NCBI GenBank assembly: GCA_026786045.1
Contig: JAJAYV010000199.1
Location: 1 to 8,151 of the forward strand
Source: Frankiaceae bacterium
Lineage (GTDB): Bacteria; Actinomycetota; Actinomycetes; Mycobacteriales; SCTD01
DNA length: 8,151 nucleotides
Reading direction: 5' to 3'
Shown here: positions 1 through 6,194 of the stretch, in pieces
How positions within the stretch are numbered: the first letter of the stretch is position 1
Layout of the letters: the number at the start of each line of letters is the position of its first letter
The notes under the pieces: generated by a model
Seen by the model: only the letters and a program-made list of their open reading frames with translations
What the model was told of the DNA's origin: nothing
Databases searched by the model: none
Made by a program: the position numbers and the translations under genes

Positions 1-559
1 CAGTGCAGGCTTCGCCGAAGCCGGCACAGAGGGGACACTGCGTCAGCGTGAGCTGCTCGCCGTCTGCCGCAGCGCAGGCATGCGGCTGATCGGACCGAAC
101 TGCCTCGGTATCCTCAAGACTGATCCGTTGGTCCGGCTCAGCACGACCTTCTGCGACGCTGAACCCCGAGCCGGCTCGGTCGCGCTCGTGTCGCAGTCCG
201 GGGCGGTCGGCATCGCTGCGCTGCGGCATGCCGAGCGCGCCGGAGTCGGGCTGGGCGGGGCTGTCGCACACGGCGGCCACAGCGACCCCCGACCTTGCCC
301 TCGCGGCGGTGTTCCGGGAAGCCGGGGTGCTGCGGGCGGAGGACCTTACGGAGATGTTCGACCTCCTCGGTGTGCTGGAGACGGTGCCGCTGCCTGCTGG
401 TTCGCGCGTGGTGGCGCTCGGCAACTCAGGGTGCCCGGGGGTGCTGGCAGCTGATGCGTGCGAAGCGGCACTGCGGTCGATGTGGCGGTGCGGCGGGCCG
501 GCGCCGGTAACTGCCTGACGGTGCGCCTGCCGGCGGCCGACCCGCAGCACGTCGGGTGA
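1..559 (+). pseudogene. Decayed NDP-forming acyl-CoA synthetase (CoA-binding/succinyl-CoA-ligase-like), 5' end outside window
   Basis: Reading from base 2, the frame encodes the end of a CoA-binding domain and the start of a ligase domain, with motifs SAGFAEAG, LIGPNCLGI and ALVSQSGAVG. These are typical of ADP/NDP-forming acetyl-CoA synthetases and of Pat-type acyl-CoA synthetase/acetyltransferases. Near bases 249-265 the homology jumps frame, from AERAGVGLG directly to AGLSHTAA. The new frame continues with AAVFREAGVLRAEDLTEMFD and LGNSGCPGVLAADACEAA, then stops at 516-518. From my memory of the family, roughly 70 residues between these blocks are missing. Near 473 the first frame again reads VDVAV, as expected after the ADACEAA block, and runs to a stop at 557-559, so a second frame change is likely. 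The rest of the ligase and the whole ATP-grasp domain are absent, because the next gene converges 24 bases later. I infer a non-functional remnant. The exact junction and missing length need an alignment. Confidence 0.85.
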
Positions 560-582
560 CTACTGCCCCGTCACCGCCCGGC

Positions 583-3159
583 CTAGCCCTGCCGCGCGGC
601 CGACCCGTCGAGCGCGTCGGACGGGGTCGGGGCTCGCCCGGCCTGCACCCAGCGCTCGGCCTGCTCGGCAGGGACCGGGCGTGAGAACAGGAACCCCTGC
701 GCGGCGTCGCAGCCGAGCCGCCGCAGCTCGGCCAGCTGGCGCGGCGTCTCCACGCCTTCCGCCACGACGCGGAGCTCCAGCGCGCTGGCCATGGCGATGA
801 CGGCGGCGACGATGGCCGAGTCGTGCGGGTGCTGCCCGAGGCCGTCGACGAACTCCCGGTCGATCTTCAGCGTCGTGACGGGCAGTCGCTTGAGGTAGAC
901 CAACGAGGAGTAGCCGGTGCCGAAGTCGTCGATGCTGAGGTCCACGCCGGTCTCCCGCACCGCGCGCAGGTGCTCCACGTTGCGCAGCACGTCCCGCATG
1001 ACGACACTCTCGGTGACCTCCAGGGTGAGCGCCGAGGCCGGGAAGGCGCTCGCCTCCAAGGCAGCGGCGATCACCCTGGCGAGGTCGGGTTCGTCCAACT
1101 GCCGGGCGGACAGATTGACCGACATGTGTGGCGGTGCCGACGCCGTCCCTGTCGCCCCCCAGCGGGCGGACTGCTCCAGGGCCGTCCGCAGGACCCACTC
1201 GCCCAGCGGCACGATCAGGCCGGTCTCCTCCGCGTCGGCGATGAACGCCCCCGGGCCCAGGAGCCCCTGCTCCGGGTGCTGCCAGCGCACAAGCGCCTCG
1301 AAGCCGAGCAGCCGCTCGTCAGCGAGGTCGACGATCGGCTGGTAGTGGAGCCGCAGCTCACCCTCACTCAGCGCACGCCGAAGGGCCGTCGTGGCCTGCA
1401 GCCGGGCCGACGCTCGCGCCCGGATGTCAGCGTCGAACACCGCCGTGCGGCCCCGGCCGAGGTCCTTGGCCCGGTACATGGCGGCGTCGGCGTCCCTGAG
1501 CAGGTCTGTGGCCGTGCTGTCGCTGTGGGCCATCGCGATGCCGATGCTTGCGGCGAGGAAGCGGACCGGGCCCTCGGAGTGGAAGGGGTGACTGAGGCTC
1601 TCGTGGAGGCGCTCGGCGACGTGGTGGGCGGTGACGAGCCCACCGGTCTCGCAGAGGACCACGAACTCGTCCCCCCCGAAGCGGGCGACGGTGTCCTCCG
1701 GTCGTGCCGCCGCGCGCAGCCGGTGGGCGACCTCCACGAGGACCGCGTCGCCGGCAGCATGGCCGTCGGCGTCGTTGAGCACCTTGAACCGGTCGAGGTC
1801 CAGGAACAGCACGGCGACCGTGCTGCCCCGCGCGTGGGCGGCGGTCAGCGCGTGGCTTGTCCGGTCGTCCAGCAGCGCCCGGTTGGGCAGTCCTGTCAGT
1901 GCGTCGTGCAGGGCCTGGTGCCGCAACGACGACTCCAGCCGTTTCCGGTTCCCGATGTCGCGCACGATGGTCGACACACCCACGACGTGGCCGTCAACGT
2001 CCCGCAGCGCAGAGAGCGTGAGCATGACGTCGAGGACGGTGCCGTCCCCCCGTCGACGCTGCGCCTCGAACGGTGCCACCGCCTCGCCGCGGGTGGCCAG
2101 GTCGAAGTGGTTCCGCTCGTCGTCGGTGGCGCCCGGGGTGACGAGGTGGTCCAGGTCCCGCCCGAGCATCTGCGCGGCCGGGTGCCCGAAGAGCCGCTCC
2201 GCCCCGGGGTTCCAGCTGGTCACGGCCCCGGACCGGTCCTGGCTGATGATCGCGTCCTCGGAGGACTCGACGATCGCCGCCAGCCGGTTGGCGGCCTCCA
2301 CCTCGCGGCGTCGCTCGGTGACGTCCACCTGGATGCCGGCCACCCGGTAGGGCCGGCCGGAGTCGTCGAAGAAGAACCTCCCCTTGGACCAGAGCCAGTG
2401 GACGGAGCCGTCGGGCCAGGTCACCCGGAACTCGACGTCGTAGTCGCCCATGCCGGACATGGCCTGCTGATACGCCGCGTTCACCCTCCCGCGGTCCACG
2501 GCGGCCACGTGCGCCAGGAACGTGTCGTGCCCCCATTCCCGAACCGGCTCCAGGTAGCCGAAGCACTGGTCGTGCCGCAGGGAACGTCGCGCCACGTTCG
2601 TCCGCAGGTCCATGTCCCAGTCGCCGATCTGGGCTGCGTCCAGCGCGAAGCCCAGCCGCAGCTCGCTCTCCAACAGCAACCGTTCCGCGCGGTCCCGCGC
2701 CGTGACGTCCTGGATGGTCCCGGTCAGCGCGACGACGTTGCCGTGCTCGTCCGTGCGTGCCACCGCCGTGGCCGAGACGTGCACCCTCTCCCCGTCCGGA
2801 CGCTCCAGCACCAGGTCGTAGGACTGCGGCTGTCCGGTCTCGACGGCTCGGTTGACGTGCCGTCTCCACGTCCTGGCGCTGTCGGGCTCGTAGATCGAGG
2901 CCATCTCCTCATAGGTCTGCGGCGGCCCGTCCGCGGGGTCGCGCCCCATGATCTCGTACACCTGGGGCGACCAGCTGATGGTCGCGTGGGCGAGGCCGAA
3001 CGCCCAGTCGCCGATCAGCCCGATCCGCTGCGCCTCGTGCAGGCGCTCCAGGGCCCGGCGTGTCTCGCCCTCCGGGCGAGTCCCCACCGCCGTCGGGTCA
3101 CGCCCTGGTGCGGTGGCCAGGCTCGTCGGTAGCCACTCGTCGGCTCCCGGCGACCCCAT
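583..3159 (-). CDS. Soluble PAS-PAS-PAS-GGDEF-EAL protein (diguanylate cyclase/c-di-GMP phosphodiesterase)
   Basis: This encodes an 858-residue cytoplasmic signalling protein with no signal peptide or membrane segment. Domain order, numbered from the ATG at 3159: PAS at about 45-155, PAS at 160-283, PAS at 290-405 (SWNPGAERLFG), GGDEF at about 412-575 and EAL at 585-840. The cyclase has the intact motif RFGGDEF (GGDEF at 495-499) and an RxxD inhibitory site, RPED at 486-489, five residues before it. The EAL domain keeps FEALVRW (E621), SVNLSARQ (N682), the TLEVTES glutamate (E714), DDFGTGYSSL (744-753), LKID (K765) and VVAEGVET (E801), so both c-di-GMP synthesis and hydrolysis are plausible. 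The PAS domains presumably sense a soluble ligand or redox state; no LOV flavin motif is visible. The open frame extends upstream to 3324, but that part lies inside the tRNA gene, so I chose ATG 3159. GTG 3231 (882 residues) is an alternative. No Shine-Dalgarno sequence is evident at either. The stop is TAG. Confidence 0.93.
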   Translation of the reverse strand: MGSPGADEWLPTSLATAPGRDPTAVGTRPEGETRRALERLHEAQRIGLIGDWAFGLAHATISWSPQVYEIMGRDPADGPPQTYEEMASIYEPDSARTWRRHVNRAVETGQPQSYDLVLERPDGERVHVSATAVARTDEHGNVVALTGTIQDVTARDRAERLLLESELRLGFALDAAQIGDWDMDLRTNVARRSLRHDQCFGYLEPVREWGHDTFLAHVAAVDRGRVNAAYQQAMSGMGDYDVEFRVTWPDGSVHWLWSKGRFFFDDSGRPYRVAGIQVDVTERRREVEAANRLAAIVESSEDAIISQDRSGAVTSWNPGAERLFGHPAAQMLGRDLDHLVTPGATDDERNHFDLATRGEAVAPFEAQRRRGDGTVLDVMLTLSALRDVDGHVVGVSTIVRDIGNRKRLESSLRHQALHDALTGLPNRALLDDRTSHALTAAHARGSTVAVLFLDLDRFKVLNDADGHAAGDAVLVEVAHRLRAAARPEDTVARFGGDEFVVLCETGGLVTAHHVAERLHESLSHPFHSEGPVRFLAASIGIAMAHSDSTATDLLRDADAAMYRAKDLGRGRTAVFDADIRARASARLQATTALRRALSEGELRLHYQPIVDLADERLLGFEALVRWQHPEQGLLGPGAFIADAEETGLIVPLGEWVLRTALEQSARWGATGTASAPPHMSVNLSARQLDEPDLARVIAAALEASAFPASALTLEVTESVVMRDVLRNVEHLRAVRETGVDLSIDDFGTGYSSLVYLKRLPVTTLKIDREFVDGLGQHPHDSAIVAAVIAMASALELRVVAEGVETPRQLAELRRLGCDAAQGFLFSRPVPAEQAERWVQAGRAPTPSDALDGSAARQG

Positions 3160-3177
3160 GCTGGTGTTGTACACCGG
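3154..3177 (-). promoter_or_regulatory. Start-proximal element with short inverted repeat, upstream of the PAS-GGDEF-EAL gene
   Basis: On the plus strand, CCCCATGCTGG (3154-3164) and ACACCGG (3171-3177) are separated by 6 bases. The same two blocks, separated by 10 bases, occur at the start of the GNAT-AAA+ gene (4742-4769). Within it, GGTGT (3163-3167) and ACACC (3171-3175) form a perfect inverted repeat with a TGT centre. On the coding strand TACAAC lies 6 bases before the ATG, a poor match to an actinobacterial -10 box (TAnnnT). It could be an operator or a leaderless start context. This is inference from sequence only. Confidence 0.3.
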
Positions 3178-3299
3178 TACCACCCGCCCGTCCGGCGCTT
3201 GCGGCGATCGGCCGTGCGCGACAGTGCTCACGCCAGGAGTGATCGGCCGGAGGGCTCTCCTGGTGCAGCCGCCACAGGACGGGCACCGGCTGCCGGCTG

Positions 3300-3388
3300 C
3301 GGAGGGTGTGGGGTTCGAACCCACGAGACGGGATGAACCGCCTGGCCGCTTTCAAGGCGGCTGCACTAGACCGCTATGCGAACCCTCC
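3300..3388 (-). tRNA. tRNA-Ser, anticodon UGA
   Basis: The minus strand folds as a class II tRNA. The acceptor stem is GGAGGGT (3388-3382) paired with ACCCTCC (3307-3301), with discriminator G at 3300. The D arm begins GCA and closes TGC. The anticodon stem GCCGC/GCGGC encloses loop CTTGAAA, giving anticodon TGA, which reads UCA serine codons. A long variable arm contains the stem GGCGG/CCGTC, and the T arm is GTGGG-TTCGAAC-CCCAC. The long variable arm and G discriminator fit serine. The 3' CCA is not encoded (the next bases are CAG), which is common in actinobacteria. The gene is upstream of, and co-oriented with, the PAS-GGDEF-EAL gene, with about 140 bases between them. I see no convincing -35/-10 pair upstream. 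A perfect 10-base palindrome, GACTGCAGTC, lies at 3411-3420, about 23 bases upstream of the tRNA 5' end. Confidence 0.96.
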
Positions 3389-3462
3389 AGCGGGCACCGT
3401 CGGGACCCACGACTGCAGTCTGCCAGTGCGGCCCGACCCGTTCGTCGTTCCTCGGCTTCGCC

Positions 3463-3476
3463 GGCCTGATCAGGCC
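3463..3476. repeat. Perfect 14-bp palindrome over the GNAT-AAA+ stop codon (possible hairpin)
   Basis: GGCCTGATCAGGCC is a perfect palindrome. It spans the TGA stop (3470-3472) of the GNAT-AAA+ gene. As RNA it would form a 5-bp GC-rich stem with a GATC loop. Immediately beyond it on the coding strand, CGGC-GAA-GCCG (3463-3453) could form a second small hairpin. There is no U-tract, so if it terminates transcription it is not a classical intrinsic terminator. It could equally be incidental. Confidence 0.4.
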
Positions 3477-4747
3477 CGTTGGAACCGCTCGATGTCGTCC
3501 TGGAAGCCCGTCACGGCGGCCTCGTCGAGCGTCGGCCGGGTCAGCTGCACCGCTGCGAGGTAGTCCTCGGTGGTGGCCCGGGCCCGCGTGCCGCTGGTCA
3601 GCGTCTGCTCGAACGTCGCCTGGGCGACCTGCTGGCTGGCGTGCAGGATGTCAGCCGGGGTGAAGCCGTCGCTGATCCGCACGAGCTCGCCGAGGTCGAT
3701 GTCGGGTGCCCCCGCCTGCGCGCTGGCGCGGGCCCACAAGGCGAGGCGGGCCTGCTCGTCCGGCGGTCCGATGGGCAGCACGTAGTCGAAGCGTCCGTGG
3801 CGCAGGAAAGCGTCGTCCAGACTCGGGATGCTGTTGGTCGCACACACGAGCAGGCGGTGCTGTCGCTCGCGGAACGCCACGATCGACTTGAGCAACTCGT
3901 TGACCACACCGACGTCGGAGCGCCCGGACTCACGGTCGGAGGCGATCTCCTCGACCTCGTCGATGAAGACCAGCACGCGTTCCATGCCCGCGATGGTGGC
4001 GAAGGCTTCGGACAGGCCACCCGCCAGACCGGCCGATGATCCCGCCAGCCGGGAGGGGAACAGCTCGACGAACGGCCACCCCAGCCGGCTGGCGATCGCC
4101 CGCGCGAACGTCGTCTTGCCGGTCCCGGGCGGCCCGAACAGCATGACCGCCCGTGGCTCGCGCACCCCGTGCTCCTCGGCGAGCGAAGGCTCCGACAGCG
4201 GCAGCACGATGCGCTGCTCGATCAGCCGCTTCTCCTTCGCCATGCCCTGGACCTGCTGCCACAGATTGGCCGGGGGAACCGAGCCGCCGAGCGCCACGGC
4301 GGCATCGACGTCCGCCGGCCGGACGTGCTCGACCTTCTCGAACCAGCGGATGTCGCCCCGCTCGGCGAACCCGGAGTTGCGCAGCGCCTGACTGCCGGTC
4401 TCGCCCTCCGGCAGCGGGCAGGTCAGGCGCCGCGCACCCGCCGACACCAGCCGCTGCTCGAGAGCCGCGAGCAGGTCGCTGCCGAGGCCCCTGCTACGCC
4501 ACTCCGGGTGCAGGGTGATGCGCAGGACCCAGCCGCGGTCGTTGTCGATCCGGCCGATCGCGGTGCCCACCAGGCGCCCCGCGGCTTCGGCGCCGACCGC
4601 CGGTTGCCCGGCGACCAGGCTCGCCACGACCTCGGACAGCGGGAAAAGGGGCTGCTGGTCCACGCAGCTCGAGACGCTGTCCAGGGCGACGGCCGCCTCG
4701 AGGTCGGCGTCGGTGAGATCGCGAAGGTGCCATCCGGGGAGCCCCAT
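3470..4747 (-). CDS. GNAT acetyltransferase-AAA+ ATPase fusion protein
   Basis: This encodes a 425-residue cytoplasmic two-domain protein. Residues 1 to about 140 form a GNAT acetyltransferase: LRDLTDADLEAAVALD opens it, and residues 72-100 hold the acetyl-CoA-binding loop RSRGLG (84-89, matching R/QxxGxG/A), followed by ALRNSGF. From about 170 comes a classical AAA+ module. It has Walker A GPPGTGKT (205-212), Walker B VLVFIDE (D263, E264), sensor-1 N305 in CATNSIPSLDD, arginine fingers in FLRHGRFD (R316, R319), a lid with GFTPADI, and a tail RPTLDEAAVTGF resembling CDC48/VPS4-type C-termini. The region aligning with the aromatic pore loop of p97/FtsH proteins reads AGSSAG, without the aromatic residue. 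This makes a threading unfoldase less certain. Substrates of both domains are unknown. ATG 4747 is chosen because the GNAT domain starts directly there. No Shine-Dalgarno sequence is seen, and a leaderless start is possible. Confidence 0.9.
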   Translation of the reverse strand: MGLPGWHLRDLTDADLEAAVALDSVSSCVDQQPLFPLSEVVASLVAGQPAVGAEAAGRLVGTAIGRIDNDRGWVLRITLHPEWRSRGLGSDLLAALEQRLVSAGARRLTCPLPEGETGSQALRNSGFAERGDIRWFEKVEHVRPADVDAAVALGGSVPPANLWQQVQGMAKEKRLIEQRIVLPLSEPSLAEEHGVREPRAVMLFGPPGTGKTTFARAIASRLGWPFVELFPSRLAGSSAGLAGGLSEAFATIAGMERVLVFIDEVEEIASDRESGRSDVGVVNELLKSIVAFRERQHRLLVCATNSIPSLDDAFLRHGRFDYVLPIGPPDEQARLALWARASAQAGAPDIDLGELVRISDGFTPADILHASQQVAQATFEQTLTSGTRARATTEDYLAAVQLTRPTLDEAAVTGFQDDIERFQRA

Positions 4748-4769
4748 GCTGGGACAGTAGGCACACCGG
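4742..4769 (-). promoter_or_regulatory. Start region of GNAT-AAA+ gene: candidate -10 and leaderless start, plus the shared element
   Basis: On the coding strand TACTGT (4759-4754) matches the actinobacterial -10 pattern TAnnnT and ends 6 bases before the ATG. Transcription would then begin at about the start codon, the usual geometry of leaderless mRNAs. No Shine-Dalgarno sequence is present. TTGACC (4788-4783) resembles a -35 but lies 23 bases from the -10, which is too far. The blocks CCCCATGCTGG (4742-4752) and ACACCGG (4763-4769) are the same as those at the PAS-GGDEF-EAL start (3154-3177). Confidence 0.35.
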
Positions 4770-4785
4770 CCCAGTCTGGCCCGGT
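4765..4785. promoter_or_regulatory. 21-bp interrupted dyad, candidate operator
   Basis: The half-sites are ACCGG-c-CCAG and CTGG-c-CCGGT around a central T at 4775, so 9 of 10 position pairs are complementary. It lies immediately upstream of the candidate -10 (4754-4759) of the GNAT-AAA+ gene, where a dimeric regulator could block RNA polymerase. It also lies in the region shared with the divergent plus-strand genes. The regulator is unknown. The high GC content raises the chance of a fortuitous dyad. Confidence 0.4.
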
Positions 4786-4787
4786 CA

Positions 4788-4833
4788 AGGGCGGGTTCCC
4801 GCCCTGGCCGGCCCGCGCCGCCTTCTCGGCGGC
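4788..4833. repeat. Two tandem GC-rich inverted repeats in the divergent intergenic region
   Basis: The first repeat, AGGGCGGG-tt-CCCGCCCT (4788-4805), has eight complementary pairs. The second, GCCGCC-ttctc-GGCGGC (4817-4833), has six. They lie between the GNAT-AAA+ start and the ribosome binding site of the membrane-protein gene, so they could form hairpins in the 5' leader of the plus-strand operon or act as protein-binding sites. No U-tract follows either. The remainder of 4834-4907 shows nothing I can interpret; a plus-strand promoter is expected here but no good -35/-10 pair stands out. Confidence 0.45.
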
Positions 4834-4907
4834 TCTCACGTGACTCTCATCGACGCCGGCCCACGATGCTCTCCGTCGCCGCCCGCCGGGCAGCGCGTCA
4901 CGGCCCT

Positions 4908-4912
4908 GGAGG
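4908..4912 (+). promoter_or_regulatory. Ribosome binding site of the 4-TM membrane protein gene
   Basis: GGAGG ends 5 bases before ATG 4918. It is the clearest Shine-Dalgarno sequence at any start in the window. It decides the start in favour of 4918 over an in-frame GTG at 4840 that would add 26 low-complexity residues. Confidence 0.8.
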
Positions 4913-4917
4913 CCCCC

Positions 4918-5421
4918 ATGTCCCTCACCGACCAGCGCACGTCCGCCCGGGCAGCGCGCACGAATACTTGGAGCAGCTTGCCGCAGTCGCTGCCCGCACG
5001 GCTCGCCGGAGCCGGACTGGCCGTAGCGGTGGGCTGGGTGCACGTGGTCGACCAGGGTGGCCTGCCCGGCAACAAGGAGCCTCGCTACGTCGGGGTCGGC
5101 TACTGGCTGATCGAGCTGGCCGCGATCGCTGTCGCCGTGCTGCTGCTGGCCCCGGGGACTGGGCGGGCCAGGGGTCTGCTCGCCGATCGCCTGCGGGCAG
5201 GGTGGGTGCTTGCCGTCGGAGTCGCGCTCGGCCCGCTGGTCGGGTACGTGCTGTCCCGCGGGCCCGGCCTGCCCTCGTACACCGATGACAAGGGTGCCTG
5301 GTTGGAGCCGATCGGCATCCTCAGCCTGGTGCTGGAGGCCCTGCTCGCCGGTCTCGCGCTGTTCGTGCTGACCCGGCCGGCGCTCCGACCTGAGGCAGCG
5401 CAGTCACGCCGAACCTCATGA
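4918..5421 (+). CDS. Four-helix integral membrane protein of unknown function
   Basis: This encodes a 167-residue protein with predicted membrane segments at about 27-45, 59-78, 95-113 and 131-152. Positive charges (R29, the R-rich loop 83-93, and the C-terminal RRTS tail) suggest that both termini and the middle loop are cytoplasmic. The two remaining loops would then face outward: VDQGGLPGNKEPRY (44-57) and SRGPGLPSYTDDKGAW (113-128). They are rich in Gly, Pro and charged residues and look like the conserved, functional parts. I recall similar unnamed actinobacterial membrane proteins but no assigned function. No signal peptide, lipobox or enzymatic motif is visible. The TGA stop overlaps an ATG at 5418 in the regulator's frame (ATGA). 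This suggests translational coupling into the response regulator gene and a shared operon. Confidence 0.82.
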   Translation: MSLTDQRTSARAARTNTWSSLPQSLPARLAGAGLAVAVGWVHVVDQGGLPGNKEPRYVGVGYWLIELAAIAVAVLLLAPGTGRARGLLADRLRAGWVLAVGVALGPLVGYVLSRGPGLPSYTDDKGAWLEPIGILSLVLEALLAGLALFVLTRPALRPEAAQSRRTS

Positions 5422-5497
5422 TCACAGCCAGTGCTGGCGTGTTGCACGACCCGACCACCGAGCTCCTACGGGGGCCGCGTCGTCAGGAGCTGACGCC

Positions 5498-5503
5498 TAC
5501 GCT
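5498..5503 (+). promoter_or_regulatory. Weak candidate -10 for an internal leaderless promoter before the response regulator
   Basis: TACGCT matches TAnnnT and ends 7 bases before ATG 5511, the spacing expected for a leaderless start. No -35 is recognisable. AGGAG at 5485-5489 is 21 bases from the ATG, too far for an ordinary ribosome binding site. The alternative is coupled translation from ATG 5418. Confidence 0.2.
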
Positions 5504-5510
5504 CGCGGCC

Positions 5511-6194
5511 ATGCGCGTGCTGGTGGTCGAGGACGACCCCGGGATGGCGTCCCTGCTGCACCGGGCCCTGGTCAAGCAGGGCTACGTCGTGGTGGTTGCG
5601 ACGACAGGCACGGACGGGTTGTGGAACGTGCTGGAGAACGACTTCGACGCCGTCGTGCTCGACGCGATGATCCCGGCTCCGGACGGCTTCGAGCTGTGCC
5701 GGCAGATGCGCAGCGCCGGCCGATGGGCGCCGGTGCTCATGCTCACCGCCCGGGACAGCGTCGACGACCGGGTGCGCGGCCTGGACGCCGGGGCGGACGA
5801 CTATCTGACCAAGCCCTTCGCGCTCGCCGAGCTGCACGCCCGGTTGCGTTCGCTGACCCGCCGCGATCCGCACGAGCGGCCGGTCCAGCTGCGGTGCGGC
5901 GACCTGCTGCTCGACCCGGTGAGTCATCGCGTCACCCGCGCGGGTCACCCGATCGAGCTCAGCGCGAAGGAGTTCGTGCTGCTCGAGGAGCTGCTGCGGC
6001 ACGCCGGTGAAGTTCTCAGCCGAACCCACCTGCTGGACAACGTCTGGGACTTCGCGTACGACGGGGACAGCAATGTCGTCGATGTCTACGTGCGCTACCT
6101 GCGGCTGAAGATCGACCGGCCGTTCGACCGCAACAGCTTGCAGACCGTCAGGGGGGCCGGGTACCGACTGGTCGACGACCTCGACGTCCCGTGA
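5511..6194 (+). CDS. OmpR/PhoB-family response regulator, no adjacent histidine kinase
   Basis: This encodes a 227-residue DNA-binding response regulator. The receiver domain (1 to about 117) has acidic residues E7, D8 and D9 (VVEDD), phospho-acceptor D51 (VVLDAMIP), switch T79 (MLTARD) and K101 (LTKPF), all intact. The winged-helix domain (about 125-222) includes ELSAKEFVLLEELL, DSNVVDVYVRYLRLKID and TVRGAGYRL, placing it in the OmpR/PhoB class close to MprA- or CutR-like actinobacterial regulators. An in-frame ATG at 5418 overlaps the upstream stop and would add 31 residues unlike any receiver domain. I prefer ATG 5511 because MRVLVVEDD is the canonical N-terminus. The stop overlaps the phosphatase GTG by four bases (GTGA). 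Most OmpR-type regulators sit next to their kinase; here a PAP2 phosphatase takes that place, so the partner kinase is elsewhere or absent. Confidence 0.93.
   Translation: MRVLVVEDDPGMASLLHRALVKQGYVVVVATTGTDGLWNVLENDFDAVVLDAMIPAPDGFELCRQMRSAGRWAPVLMLTARDSVDDRVRGLDAGADDYLTKPFALAELHARLRSLTRRDPHERPVQLRCGDLLLDPVSHRVTRAGHPIELSAKEFVLLEELLRHAGEVLSRTHLLDNVWDFAYDGDSNVVDVYVRYLRLKIDRPFDRNSLQTVRGAGYRLVDDLDVP

Noticed and set aside
9..23. Palindrome GGCTTCG-C-CGAAGCC near the left edge
   Set aside because: It is explained by the conserved coding motif AGFAEAG of the acyl-CoA synthetase remnant.
823..3132. Long plus-strand open frame (769 codons) opposite the PAS-GGDEF-EAL gene
   Set aside because: It mirrors the codon structure of the well-supported minus-strand gene, shows no recognisable domain, and long antisense frames are expected at this GC content.
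3265..3300. Inverted repeat GCAGCCG/CGGCTGC just after the tRNA 3' end as a terminator
   Set aside because: The 7-bp stem encloses a 22-base loop, includes the discriminator base and has no U-tract; too weak to call.
3160..3324. 55-residue N-terminal extension of the PAS-GGDEF-EAL protein from an ATG at 3324
   Set aside because: The ATG and first codons lie inside the tRNA-Ser gene; MGSNPTP is what the translated 3' end of a tRNA looks like. The added residues resemble no domain.
583..3388. Integrative element inserted at the tRNA-Ser 3' end
   Set aside because: No second copy of the tRNA 3' end, no integrase and no change in composition is visible to the left of 3300.
5418..5510. 31-residue N-terminal extension of the response regulator from ATG 5418
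   Set aside because: The added sequence is unlike any receiver domain, and the canonical MRVLVVEDD start is at 5511. The ATG may still serve translational coupling, so this is only provisionally rejected.
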